The position numbers and the translations under genes were made by a program. Positions 36,363 through 46,672 of a stretch of 63,262 nt of DNA are shown in pieces. The notes below the pieces were generated by a model, which saw nothing but the letters and a program-made list of their open reading frames with translations, did not search any database and was not told the DNA's origin. The stretch is taken from positions 1 to 63,262 of the forward strand of contig JAGWLO010000013.1 of NCBI GenBank assembly GCA_028872015.1, read 5' to 3'. The stretch is from Burkholderiales bacterium. GTDB lineage: Bacteria > Pseudomonadota > Gammaproteobacteria > Burkholderiales > Burkholderiaceae_C. Within the stretch, counting starts at the first letter, position 1, and each line of letters begins with the position of its first letter.

Positions 36363-36405
36363 GGGCTGGGCGCGGTCCTAGAGTGCCTGCACGCACAATA
36401 CTGCA
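36344..36405 (+). promoter_or_regulatory. Divergent box promoter with two operator-like half-sites
   Basis: On the plus strand TTGACA (36356-36361), a 17-bp spacer and TAGAGT (36379-36384) make a strong sigma-70-like promoter reading toward the DUF4863-boxD-ligase operon. GCAATATAGTGC (36344-36355) abuts the -35 box and GCACAATACTGCA (36393-36405) covers the likely transcription start. Both share CAATA and TGC elements with the palindrome at the boxC promoter, so one regulator, BoxR, probably reads all three. Confidence 0.65.
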
Positions 36406-36450
36406 TTCGCGGTGAGCCGGCAAATCCGGCGCCACGAGACACCCGCCCCG

Positions 36451-36936
36451 ATGGACGCCGCCAGTCACACCTTCACGCCTGAGAGCCTCCGCGTCATGGT
36501 CGCCGACCTCGCCGCACGCATCGCCGGCCGCCCGCTGGATGCCGCGCTCGACAACTGGCTGAACACCGAGGCCGGCCCCGCCAGCCCCGCGTACGGGCAG
36601 TTCAAGCAGGCCTGCGAGGCCGGCGTCGCCGCCGGCTGGCTGTGCCAGCGCGAAGGCGGCGGCATTCGCTACGGCCGCATCTTCAAGCCGGCCGACGACC
36701 TGCACGGGTTCTCGGTCGACGTGGTCGACATGGCCGACATCGCCGGCCCGCACCACGTGCACCCGCGCGGCGAGATCGACCTGGTGATGCCGCTGTCGCC
36801 CGACGCGCGCTTCGACGGCCGGCCCGCCGGCTGGGTGGTGATGCCGCCAGGCAGCGCGCACCGGCCCACCGTCACGCAGGGCCGCGCGCTGGTCCTGTAC
36901 CTGCTGCCGCAAGGCGCGATCGAATTCACTCGCTGA
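36451..36936 (+). CDS. DUF4863 family (cupin-like) protein
   Basis: 161 residues from the ATG at 36451 (an in-frame GTG at 36412 is possible, about 20 bp after the predicted transcription start). It has a helical front (MVADLAARIAGRPLDAALDNWLN), then a small cupin-like barrel with metal-type histidines in GPHHVHPRGEIDLVMPL and AHRPTV, ending YLLPQGAIEF. This family is found in box clusters and is related to 4-hydroxylaminobenzoate lyase. Its exact job in the benzoate route is not established; it may handle a side product or a substituted benzoate. Confidence 0.8.
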   Translation: MDAASHTFTPESLRVMVADLAARIAGRPLDAALDNWLNTEAGPASPAYGQFKQACEAGVAAGWLCQREGGGIRYGRIFKPADDLHGFSVDVVDMADIAGPHHVHPRGEIDLVMPLSPDARFDGRPAGWVVMPPGSAHRPTVTQGRALVLYLLPQGAIEFTR

Positions 36937-36947
36937 GGCACCCCCTG

Positions 36948-38495
36948 ATGAGCGAACTGCTGCACAACTGCCTCGGCGGCCGCTGGGTCGCCGGCCGCGG
37001 CGCCGGCACCGCGCTGCTCGACCCGGTGTTGGGCACCGAGCTCGTGCGCGTGGACGCCGCCGGCCTGGACCTGCCCGCCGGCTTCGCCTACGCGCGCGAC
37101 CGCGGTGGCGCGGCGCTGCGCGCTCTGACCTACCGGCAGCGTGGCGCGATGCTGCGCGCTGCGCTCGAGGTGCTGCAGGCGCACCGCGACGCCTACTTCG
37201 AGATCGCCACCGCCAACAGCGGCACGGTGAAGAACGACTCCGCGGTGGACATCGACGGCGCGATCTACACGCTGTCGACCTATGCGAAGCTCGCTGCGTC
37301 GCTGCCCGACGCGCGCTTCCTGGTCGACGGCGAGGACGCATCCCTGGCCAAGGACGGCACGTTCCTGGCGCGCCACGTGCAGACCCCGGTGCGCGGTCTG
37401 GCGCTGTTCATCAACGCCTTCAACTTCCCGGCCTGGGGGCTGTGGGAGAAGGCCGCACCCGCGCTGCTGTCGGGTGTGCCGGTGGTCGTGAAGCCGGCCA
37501 CCGCGACGGCCTGGCTGACCCAGCGCATGGTCAAGGACGTCGTGGACGCCGGCGTGCTGCCTCCGGGCGCCCTGAACGTGGTGTGCGGTCGCTCGGCCGG
37601 GCTGCTGGACGCGCTGCAGCCGATGGACGTGCTGTCGTTCACCGGCTCGGCCGCCACCGCGGCGACGATCCGCTCGCACGCCGCGGTGGCGCGCGATTCG
37701 GTGCGCGTGAACATCGAGGCCGACTCGGTCAACGCCGCGCTGCTGCTGCCCGGCGAGGCGCCGGGCTCGGCGGCCTTCGACGCGCTCGTCAAGGAAGTGG
37801 CGCGCGAGATGACGGTCAAGTCGGGCCAGAAGTGCACCGCGATCCGCCGCGTGTTCGTGCCCGAACCGCTGTTCGACGCGGTGGCCGAGGCCCTCTCGGC
37901 GCGGCTGGCGAAGGCCACCGTCGGCAACCCGCGCAGCGAGGCGGTGCGCATGGGCGCGCTGGTCAGCCGCGCCCAGCTGACCGCGGTGCGGGAGGGCCTG
38001 GCGACGCTGAAGTCGGTGACGAAGGTGCTGCACGACGGCGACCGGCACGCGCTGGTCGACGCCGACCCGGCCGTGGCCTGCATCGTCGGCCCGACGCTGC
38101 TGGGCGCATGCGACGCCGACGGCGCAGCGCAGGTGCACGACCTCGAGGTTTTCGGGCCGGTGGCCACGCTGATGCCGTACCGCGACACCGCCCACGCGCT
38201 GCAGCTGGTGGGCCGCGGGCAGGGCTCGCTGGTGGCCTCGCTCTACGGCTGCGACCACGCGGCGCTGGGCGCCGCGGCGCTGGCGCTGGCCGAGGGGCAC
38301 GGTCGCGTGCACGTCGTATCGCCCGAGGCTGCGGTCAGCCACACCGGCCACGGCAACGTGATGCCGCAGTCGCTGCACGGCGGCCCGGGCCGGGCTGGCG
38401 GCGGCGAGGAACTCGGCGGCCTGCGCGCGCTGAATTTCTACCACCGCCGTGCAGCGGTCCAGGCCTCGCCCGCGGTGCTCGCGGCGCTGGGCTGA
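36948..38495 (+). CDS. boxD: 3,4-dehydroadipyl-CoA semialdehyde dehydrogenase BoxD
   Basis: 515 residues, an aldehyde dehydrogenase (PaaZ N-domain group). It oxidises the ring-opening product to 3,4-dehydroadipyl-CoA with NADP+. Seen are the coenzyme segment FINAFNFPAWGLWEKAAPALL, VLSFTGSAATAA, the catalytic Glu in VRVNIEADSVNAALL and the Cys in VKSGQKCTAIRRVF. The start at 36948 (MSELLHNCLGGRWV) is 11 bp after the DUF4863 stop. It is part of the plus-strand operon. Confidence 0.94.
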   Translation: MSELLHNCLGGRWVAGRGAGTALLDPVLGTELVRVDAAGLDLPAGFAYARDRGGAALRALTYRQRGAMLRAALEVLQAHRDAYFEIATANSGTVKNDSAVDIDGAIYTLSTYAKLAASLPDARFLVDGEDASLAKDGTFLARHVQTPVRGLALFINAFNFPAWGLWEKAAPALLSGVPVVVKPATATAWLTQRMVKDVVDAGVLPPGALNVVCGRSAGLLDALQPMDVLSFTGSAATAATIRSHAAVARDSVRVNIEADSVNAALLLPGEAPGSAAFDALVKEVAREMTVKSGQKCTAIRRVFVPEPLFDAVAEALSARLAKATVGNPRSEAVRMGALVSRAQLTAVREGLATLKSVTKVLHDGDRHALVDADPAVACIVGPTLLGACDADGAAQVHDLEVFGPVATLMPYRDTAHALQLVGRGQGSLVASLYGCDHAALGAAALALAEGHGRVHVVSPEAAVSHTGHGNVMPQSLHGGPGRAGGGEELGGLRALNFYHRRAAVQASPAVLAALG

Positions 38496-38565
38496 GACGG
38501 CCCGACCCCGCACGACCGCGCACCGAGATTCACGAGCAGGCCCGACGAGGCCGAGGAGACAGGCG

Positions 38566-40160
<1,595 letters not shown>

Positions 40161-40164
<4 letters not shown>

Positions 40165-41006
40165 ACACCGGCAGCCCCGCCCACGCCACCGCCGGGCCGG
40201 CCGCCTTCGCCGAGATCGCCTGGCGCGGCCGCCGCGTGCGCATCGAGCACCAATGGATCGAGCCGGCGCGCCGCGACGCGCCGCTGGTCGTGTTCCTGCA
40301 CGAGGGCCTGGGCTCGGTGTCGATGTGGCGCGACTTCCCGGCGCGCCTGTGTGCCGCGGCCGGCGTGCGCGGGCTCGTGTACTCGCGCCCCGGCTACGGT
40401 CGCTCGACGCCGCGCGACCCGCACGAGGCCTGGGACCTGGACTTCATGCACCGCCAGGCGCACGAGGTGCTGCCGGCGCTGCTGCGGGCGCTGGACGTGG
40501 ACACCGCCAGCCACCGGCCCTGGCTGTTCGGCCACAGCGACGGCGGCTCGATCGCGCTGCTGCACGCGGCCCGCTTCCCCGAGCGCGTGGCCGGCGCGGT
40601 GGTGCTGGCGCCGCACATCCTCGTCGAGGACCTGTCGGTGGCCAGCATCGAGCGCGCCCGCGTCGCCTACGAGACCACCGACCTGCGGCAGCGCCTGGCC
40701 CGCCACCACGACGACCCGGACTCGGCCTTCTGGGGCTGGAACCGCATCTGGCTGCACCCGCCGTTCCGCCAGTGGTCGATCGAGGACGAGATCGGCACGA
40801 TCCGCTGCCCGCTGCTGGCAGCGCAGGGCCTGGACGACGAATACGGCACGCTGGAGCAGATCCGCGGCATCGCGCGGCGGCTGCCGCAGACGGCGCTGCT
40901 CGAACTGCCCGACTGCGGGCACTCCCCGCACCGCGACCAGCCCGACGCGCTGCTGGCCGCCGTCACCGCCTTCATCCACGACAACACCCCCGGAGACACA
41001 CGATGA
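40161..41006 (+). CDS. Alpha/beta hydrolase of the benzoate operon
   Basis: 281 residues. The nucleophile is Ser126 in FGHSDGGS; the catalytic His is in DCGHSPHRDQPDALL. The oxyanion-type segment is VFLHEGLGSVSMWRDFP. It overlaps the ligase upstream (GTGA) and the transporter gene downstream (ATGA), so it is firmly in the operon. A similar hydrolase recurs in box clusters. It may hydrolyse a lactone, a CoA thioester or an ester substrate; the role is not settled. Confidence 0.88.
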
Positions 41007-42172
41007 ACGCTCGTCGCACCGCACTGGCCGCCCTGCTGCTGGCCGCCACCCTGCCTTTGGCTGCGCAGGCCCAATCCGCGGCCAAGCTCAAGGTCGGGCT
41101 GATGCTGCCGGCCACCGGCACCTTCGCCTCGCTGGGCACCGCCATCGAGAACGGCTTCCGGCTCTATGTGGCCGAGCAGGGTGGCCGGCTGGCCGGGCGG
41201 GAGATCGAGTTCGTGAAGGTCGACGACGAGTCCGACCCTTCGAAGGCCACCGACAACGTCAACAAGCTCGTCAAGCGCGACCACGTCGACGTCATCGTCG
41301 GTACCGTGCACAGCGGCGTGGCGATGGCCATGGCCCGCGTGGCGCGCGACACGGGCACGCTCCTGATCGTGCCCAACGCCGGCGCCGACGCCATCACCGG
41401 CCCGCTGTGCGCGCCGAACATCGTGCGCAGCAGCTTCAGCAACTGGCAGCCGGGCTACGCCACCGGCGTGGTCGCGGCGCAGAAGGGCTACAAGCGCGCG
41501 ATGACGATCACCTGGAACTACGCCGCCGGCAACGAGACGGTCAAGGGCTTCACCGAGGCCTTCGAGAAGGGCGGCGGCAAGGTGGTCAAGGAGCTCAACC
41601 TGCCGTTCCCGAACGTGGAGTTCCAGGCCCTGCTCACCGAGATCGCGGCGCAGAAGCCTGACGTCGTGTTCGCCTTCTTCGCCGGCGGCGGCGCGGTGAA
41701 GTTCGTCAAGGACTACGATGCCGCAGGACTGCGACGCACGGTGCCGCTGATCGGCTCGGGCTTCCTGACCGACGGCACGCTCGAGGCCCAGGGCTCGTCG
41801 GCTCAAGGGCTGCTGACGGTGCTGCACTACGCCGACGGGCTGAACACGCCGCGCGACACGGCCTTCCGCACCCGGTATGCGGTGACCTACAAGTTGCAGC
41901 CCGACGTGTACGCGGTGCAGGGCTACGACGCCGCGCAGACCTTGGCCGCGGGCCTCCAGGCCGTGAAGGGCGACACCCGCCAGCGCGAGGCCCTGCTGAG
42001 CGCGATGCGCAAGGCCAGCATCGACAGCCCGCGCGGCCGCTACACGCTGTCGGCGGCGGGCAACCCGGTGCAGAACTTCTACGTCCGCGAGGTCAGAGGC
42101 AACGAGAACAAGATGACCGGCGTCGCCGTGAAGATGCTGGCCGACCCGGCCCGCGGCTGCAACCTGCGCTGA
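41003..42172 (+). CDS. ABC transporter substrate-binding protein (LivK-like, aromatic acid)
   Basis: 389 residues with a signal peptide (ALAALLLAATLPLAAQAQS). Periplasmic binding fold type I (KLKVGLMLPATGTFASLGTA, VDVIVGTVHSGVAMAMARV, NIVRSSFSNWQPGYATGVVAA). This branch of the LivK family commonly binds aromatic acids such as benzoate. Its place after benzoate-CoA ligase supports benzoate as ligand. The ATG overlaps the hydrolase stop as ATGA. The permease gene follows after 33 bp. Confidence 0.92.
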   Translation: MNARRTALAALLLAATLPLAAQAQSAAKLKVGLMLPATGTFASLGTAIENGFRLYVAEQGGRLAGREIEFVKVDDESDPSKATDNVNKLVKRDHVDVIVGTVHSGVAMAMARVARDTGTLLIVPNAGADAITGPLCAPNIVRSSFSNWQPGYATGVVAAQKGYKRAMTITWNYAAGNETVKGFTEAFEKGGGKVVKELNLPFPNVEFQALLTEIAAQKPDVVFAFFAGGGAVKFVKDYDAAGLRRTVPLIGSGFLTDGTLEAQGSSAQGLLTVLHYADGLNTPRDTAFRTRYAVTYKLQPDVYAVQGYDAAQTLAAGLQAVKGDTRQREALLSAMRKASIDSPRGRYTLSAAGNPVQNFYVREVRGNENKMTGVAVKMLADPARGCNLR

Positions 42173-42205
42173 CGACGGGCCGACGGGCATCGAAGCCAGG
42201 ATCGC

Positions 42206-43084
42206 ATGGACCTCGCCACCTTTCTCATCCAGTGCCTCAACGCAGTCCAGTACGGGCTGCTGCTGTTCCTGGTGGCCAGCGGGCTGACGCTGATCTTCGG
42301 GATCATGGGCGTCATCAATCTGGCTCACGGCAGCTTCTACATGATCGGGGCGTACATGGCGTTCGCGCTGTCGCCGCCCGTGGCGGCCACCTTCGGCGGT
42401 GGCTACTTCTCGGTGCTGGCGGTGGGTGTGGTGCTCGCGGTGCTGCTGGGCTACGCGCTCGAGTGGGCCTTCTACAGCTACCTCTACGAGCGCGAGCACC
42501 TGCAGCAGGTGCTGATGACGTACGGCCTGATCCTGGTGTTCGAGGAGGCTCGCAGCCTGCTCGTCGGTGACGACGTGCACGGCGTGCCGGTGCCGCCGCT
42601 GCTTGGCGCGGCGCTGCCGCTGGGCCAGGTGATGACGTACCCGGTCTATCGTCTCTTCATCTCGGGCGTGTGCATCGCGCTGGCGCTGGGCATGTACCTG
42701 GTGTTCACGCGCACGCGGCTGGGCATGATGATCCGCGCCGGCAGCACCAACCGCGAGATGGTGCAGTCGCTGGGCATCGACATCTCGTTCCTCTACCGCG
42801 TGGTCTTCGCGGCCGGCGTGGCGCTGGCGGCCTTTGCCGGCATGGTGGCCGCGCCGGTCAGCAGCGTCTACCCGGGCATGGGTCAGTCGGTGCTGATCAT
42901 CTGCTTCGTCGTCGTGGTCATCGGCGGCATCGGCTCGATCCGCGGCGCACTGGTGGCGGCGTTGCTGATCGGCTTCGTGGACACCTTCGGCAAGGTGCTG
43001 CTGCCGTCGGCCGCCGGCGTGCTGGTGTACGTGCTGATGGCCCTGATCCTCCTGGGGCGGCCCGACGGGCTCTTCAAGGCATGA
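42206..43084 (+). CDS. Branched-chain-type ABC transporter permease (LivH-like)
   Basis: 292 residues, about eight membrane helices. The front reads LNAVQYGLLLFLVASGLTLIFGIMGVINLAHGSFYMIGAY, the hallmark of LivH. The EAA-like loop is GSTNREMVQSLGID and the last part is VVIGGIGSIRGALVAALLIGFVDTFGK. It is one of two permeases for the aromatic-acid importer. RBS GGAT lies close to the ATG. A GC-rich intergenic repeat separates it from livM. Confidence 0.93.
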   Translation: MDLATFLIQCLNAVQYGLLLFLVASGLTLIFGIMGVINLAHGSFYMIGAYMAFALSPPVAATFGGGYFSVLAVGVVLAVLLGYALEWAFYSYLYEREHLQQVLMTYGLILVFEEARSLLVGDDVHGVPVPPLLGAALPLGQVMTYPVYRLFISGVCIALALGMYLVFTRTRLGMMIRAGSTNREMVQSLGIDISFLYRVVFAAGVALAAFAGMVAAPVSSVYPGMGQSVLIICFVVVVIGGIGSIRGALVAALLIGFVDTFGKVLLPSAAGVLVYVLMALILLGRPDGLFKA

Positions 43085-43180
43085 TGATGGACCGCCCCCG
43101 CAGCGCCTTCGGCGCTCCCCCTCGAGGGGGCGCCGCCAGCGGCCCGGCAGAGCCGGTTCCTCGGCGGCCGCTCGATGGAA
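43085..43180. repeat. Burkholderiales-type GC-palindromic intergenic repeat
   Basis: A block of nested palindromes (CAGCGCC-TTC-GGCGCT, CCCCCTCGAGGGGG) fills the gap between the two permease genes. Similar blocks end near start codons at 49085-49160 and 59024-59105. Such mosaic repeats are scattered in this bacterial group. It may form a strong hairpin inside the operon message. Confidence 0.55.
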
Positions 43181-43190
43181 GGCCCGCGCG

Positions 43191-44201
43191 ATGATGGTGA
43201 CTCGTGGGCAGATCGGCTTCGTCGTCGCGGCCTTCGCGGCGCTGGCGGCCTACCCGCTGGTGGCCGGCAGCTACGGGCTGGATCTGGTGGCGAAGATCAT
43301 GATCTTCGCGATCTTCGCGCTGAGCCTGGAACTGCTGGTGGGCGGCACCGGCCTGGTGTGCTTCGGGCACGCCGCCTTCTTCGGCATCGGCGCCTACGCC
43401 ACGGTGCTGCTGAGCCCGGGCTACGCTGCCGCCAATCTGCTGTGGCTGCTGCCGGCCGGCGTGGCCGCCGCGGCGCTGTACGCGCTGGCCGTGGGCGCCC
43501 TGAGCCTGCGCACCCAAGGCGCGTACTTCATCATGGTGACACTGGCCTTCGCGCAGATGGCGTACTACGTAGTGCACGACACGTCGCTGGGCGGCGGCAC
43601 CGACGGCATCTACCTGAACGCCATGCCGGGCGTCCCGGGCCTGTTCGAGCTCAAGGGCGGCGTCGTGGTGTACGTCTTCGCGTGGGTGTCGCTGCTGCTC
43701 GTGTTCGCGCTGCTGGCGGCGGTGAAGCGCTCGCGCTTCGGGCGCGCGCTGGCGGGCATCCGCGTCAACGAACAGCGCATGCGCGCCACCGGCTTCGCGA
43801 CCTACCCGTACAAGCTGGCCGCATTCACGCTCAGCGGCGCGATCGCCGGCCTGGCGGGCTTCCTGGTCGCGGTGAAGGACGGCTTCGTGAATCCCGAGCT
43901 GATGAGCTGGCACCTCTCGGGCTCGGTGCTGATCATGGTCATCCTCGGCGGCATCGGCCACCTGCGCGGTGCGCTGATCGGGGCCTTCGCGTACGCGCTG
44001 CTGCAGGAGTTCTTCCAGAGCGAGGCGATCTTCGGCGGCTTTGCCAAGCACTGGCACCTGGGCCTGGGCCTGACGATCATCGCCAGCGTGGCGCTGCTGC
44101 CACGCGGGCTGGCGGGCATCCCGGCGCAGTGGGCCGCGCGGCTGGCCGGTCGCGCGTCGCGCCGCGCCGAGTCGCACCCTGGCCTGAAGGGGCGGCGATG
44201 A
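43191..44201 (+). CDS. Branched-chain-type ABC transporter permease (LivM-like)
   Basis: 336 residues, about nine membrane helices. Typical pieces are IFALSLELLVGGTGLVCFGHAAFFGIGAYAT, FGRALAGIRVNEQRMRATGF (cytoplasmic coupling loop) and SWHLSGSVLIMVILGGIGHLRGA. The C-terminus is basic. Two ATGs (43191, 43194) are possible. The stop overlaps the ATPase start as ATGA. Partner of the LivH-like permease. Confidence 0.92.
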   Translation: MMVTRGQIGFVVAAFAALAAYPLVAGSYGLDLVAKIMIFAIFALSLELLVGGTGLVCFGHAAFFGIGAYATVLLSPGYAAANLLWLLPAGVAAAALYALAVGALSLRTQGAYFIMVTLAFAQMAYYVVHDTSLGGGTDGIYLNAMPGVPGLFELKGGVVVYVFAWVSLLLVFALLAAVKRSRFGRALAGIRVNEQRMRATGFATYPYKLAAFTLSGAIAGLAGFLVAVKDGFVNPELMSWHLSGSVLIMVILGGIGHLRGALIGAFAYALLQEFFQSEAIFGGFAKHWHLGLGLTIIASVALLPRGLAGIPAQWAARLAGRASRRAESHPGLKGRR

Positions 44202-44980
44202 GCACGATGAGGGCATCGCCCGGCGCGGCGTTACCCGGCGAGGTCCTGCTCAGGGGCCGCGGCATCACGCGCCGCTGGGGCGGGCTGGTGGCCGTGAGCG
44301 ACGTGTCGCTGGAGCTTCGGCGCGGCGCGCTGCACGCCGTCATCGGCACCAACGGCGCGGGCAAGAGCACGCTCATCAACATCCTCTCGGGCGAAATCCC
44401 ACCCTCGTCCGGCACGGTGGATCTGATGGGCCAGGACGTCACCGCGTGGTCGCAGCCCCGGCGTGCGCGCGCCGGGCTGGGCCGCAGCTACCAGCGAAAC
44501 ACCATCTTTCCGAGCTTTTCGGTGCTCGAGAACTGCCGCCTCGCGGCGCAGGCGCGCACGCCGCGGCCCTGGGCGCTGTGGGAGCCGGCCGCGCGTTGCC
44601 GGCCCAGTAACACCGCCGCGCGCGAGGCCGCGGCGCGCACGGGACTGGCGGCCGTCCTCGAGCGCCCCGCCGGCCTGCTGAGCCACGGCCAAAAGCGGCA
44701 GCTGGAGATCGCGATGTGCCTGGCCACCGCCCCGCAGGTGCTGCTGCTCGACGAGCCGCTGGCCGGCATGGGCGCCGAGGAGACCGAGCGCATGCTGGTC
44801 CTGCTGCGCGAACTGAAGGCCGATCACGCGATCCTGCTGGTCGAGCACGACATGGACGCCGTGTTCCGTGTGGCCGACCGCATCACGGTGATGGTCAACG
44901 GCGGGGTCATCGCGCAGGGCGCGCCCGAGGCGGTGCGCAACGACCCGCAGGTGCAGGCCGCCTACCTGGGGGGTCACTGA
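44198..44980 (+). CDS. ABC transporter ATP-binding protein (LivG-like)
   Basis: 260 residues. Walker A GTNGAGKST, Q-loop GLGRSYQRNTIFPS, signature LSHGQKRQLEIA (the usual SGG is SHG), Walker B VLLLDEPLAGM and the H-loop ILLVEHDMD are all present. The insert after the Q-loop (RTPRPWALWEPAARC) is normal for LivG. It overlaps LivM by 4 bp and LivF starts 2 bp later, so the five transporter genes are one unit. Confidence 0.92.
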   Translation: MSTMRASPGAALPGEVLLRGRGITRRWGGLVAVSDVSLELRRGALHAVIGTNGAGKSTLINILSGEIPPSSGTVDLMGQDVTAWSQPRRARAGLGRSYQRNTIFPSFSVLENCRLAAQARTPRPWALWEPAARCRPSNTAAREAAARTGLAAVLERPAGLLSHGQKRQLEIAMCLATAPQVLLLDEPLAGMGAEETERMLVLLRELKADHAILLVEHDMDAVFRVADRITVMVNGGVIAQGAPEAVRNDPQVQAAYLGGH

Positions 44981-44982
44981 CG

Positions 44983-45708
44983 ATGGACCCCCACAGCGAC
45001 CCCATCCTCGATGCGCGCCAGATCCACGCCTGGTACGGCAGCAGCCACGTGCTGCACGGCGTGGACCTCGTCGTCGACGTCGGCGAGACCGTCGGGCTGC
45101 TTGGCCGCAACGGCATGGGCAAGAGCACGCTCATTCGCACGCTGCTGGGCCACGTGGCGCAGCGCGAGGGCCAGATCCGGCTGTCCGGCGAGGACTTCAG
45201 CCGCGGCCGCCCGCACGAGGTGGCGCGCCGCGGCGTGGCCTATGTGCCCGAGGGCCGCGGCGTGTTCCCGAACCTCAGCGTGCGCGAGAACCTGGTGATG
45301 GCGGCCAAGCCCGCCAAGGTGGCCACGCGCGGCCAGGGCTGGAGCTACGACCGCGTGATGACCACCTTCCCGCGGCTGGCCGAGCGCACCGGCCACCTCG
45401 GCGGGCAGCTGTCGGGCGGCGAGCAGCAGATGCTGTCGATCGGCCGCGCGCTGATGACGCAGCCCGAGCTCCTCATCCTCGACGAGGCCACCGAGGGCCT
45501 GGCGCCGCTGATCGTGGCCGAGATCTGGCGCGTCATCGGCGAGATCCGGGCCGACGGCATCGCCACGCTGATCGTCGACCGCGACTACCGCAAGGTGCTG
45601 GCGCACGCCGACCGTGCCGTCGTGCTGCAAAAGGGCGCGGTGGTGCTGCAGGGGGCCAGCGCCGCGCTGCGCGACGACGCGACGCTGGCCGAGTTTCTCG
45701 GCGTCTGA
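44983..45708 (+). CDS. ABC transporter ATP-binding protein (LivF-like)
   Basis: 241 residues. Walker A GRNGMGKST, signature LSGGEQQMLSIGRAL, Walker B LLILDEATEGLAP and the LivF-typical AYVPEGRGVFPNLSVRENL. The switch segment reads LIVDRDYRKVL where LivF proteins usually have a VEQN motif. It is the last gene of the benzoate-uptake operon. The next gene, gph, is 262 bp away across non-coding DNA in which I see no gene. Confidence 0.92.
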   Translation: MDPHSDPILDARQIHAWYGSSHVLHGVDLVVDVGETVGLLGRNGMGKSTLIRTLLGHVAQREGQIRLSGEDFSRGRPHEVARRGVAYVPEGRGVFPNLSVRENLVMAAKPAKVATRGQGWSYDRVMTTFPRLAERTGHLGGQLSGGEQQMLSIGRALMTQPELLILDEATEGLAPLIVAEIWRVIGEIRADGIATLIVDRDYRKVLAHADRAVVLQKGAVVLQGASAALRDDATLAEFLGV

Positions 45709-45970
45709 ACGCCACGCCCAGGCCGGCACTCAGCGCCGGTCGGCGGCGCCCGGCCGACCCTCGCAAGCAGCGTCGACGTCCGCGCAGCCCCGAAGGCCGA
45801 GCCTGGTGCTGCAGGCGATCGCCAGCGCCTGCAACCGCTGGGTGGCGCACAGCGTGAACTCGGAGCCCGGCAGCGACCGACGGCAACCGCCGCAATCCAA
45901 CCCTCGCCCGAGCTTTCAAGCGTCATCGGCCTGTGGCGACTAGCATCGGCAGACCGCGTCGGACCTCCAT

Positions 45971-46672
45971 GTGCCCGTTGTGAACCCTGCCTGCTTGAAT
46001 CACACCCGTTTCGAAGCCGCCATCGTCGATCTCGACGGCACGATGGTCGACACCGTGGGCGATTTCGAGGCAGCGCTCGGTCTGGCGCTGGCCGACCTGG
46101 GCTGGCCGCCCGTGGGCCGCGACTTCATCGCCCGCACCGTGGGCAAGGGCTCCGAGCACCTGCTCACGCGCACGCTGGCCGAGGTGGGCGCGCCGGCATC
46201 GCTGTACGAGGCCGCCTGGGCCCGCTACCAGCACCATTACCTGGCCATCAACGGCCGCCACTCACGCGTCTTCGACGGCGTGGCCGCCGGCCTGCAGGCG
46301 CTGCGTGCCGCGGGCTTGCGCCTGGCCTGCCTGACGAACAAGCCGGGCGCCTTCGCGCGGCCGCTGCTGGCGCAGAAGGGGCTGGACGGCTACTTCGAGC
46401 AGGCCTTCGGCGGCGACGCCTTCGCGCGCAAGAAGCCCGACCCGCTGCCGCTGCTGCAGACCTGCCGGGCGCTGGCCAGCCTGCCGGCGCGCACGCTGAT
46501 GATCGGTGACTCGAGCAACGATGCCGTGGCGGCGCGCGCCGCCGGCTGCCCGGTGGTGCTGGTCAGCTACGGCTACAACCACGGCGAGCCGGTGGCCGCC
46601 GCGCAGGCCGACGCGGTGGTGGACCGCATCGACCAGATCCCGCCGCTGCTGGCCCTACTGCCCCGGCCCTGA
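45971..46672 (+). CDS. gph: Phosphoglycolate phosphatase (HAD family)
   Basis: 233 residues. HAD motif I VDLDGTMVDT, motif II LACLTNKP, motif III Lys in FARKKPDPLPLL and motif IV MIGDSSNDAVAARAAG. It removes 2-phosphoglycolate. The start is GTG at 45971 or the GTG at 45980; an ATG two bases earlier is out of frame. In related bacteria it directly follows rpe and precedes trpE. Here it keeps its place before trpE, but the chalcone-isomerase-like gene lies between on the other strand, overlapping its end by 18 bp. Confidence 0.92.
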   Translation: MPVVNPACLNHTRFEAAIVDLDGTMVDTVGDFEAALGLALADLGWPPVGRDFIARTVGKGSEHLLTRTLAEVGAPASLYEAAWARYQHHYLAINGRHSRVFDGVAAGLQALRAAGLRLACLTNKPGAFARPLLAQKGLDGYFEQAFGGDAFARKKPDPLPLLQTCRALASLPARTLMIGDSSNDAVAARAAGCPVVLVSYGYNHGEPVAAAQADAVVDRIDQIPPLLALLPRP

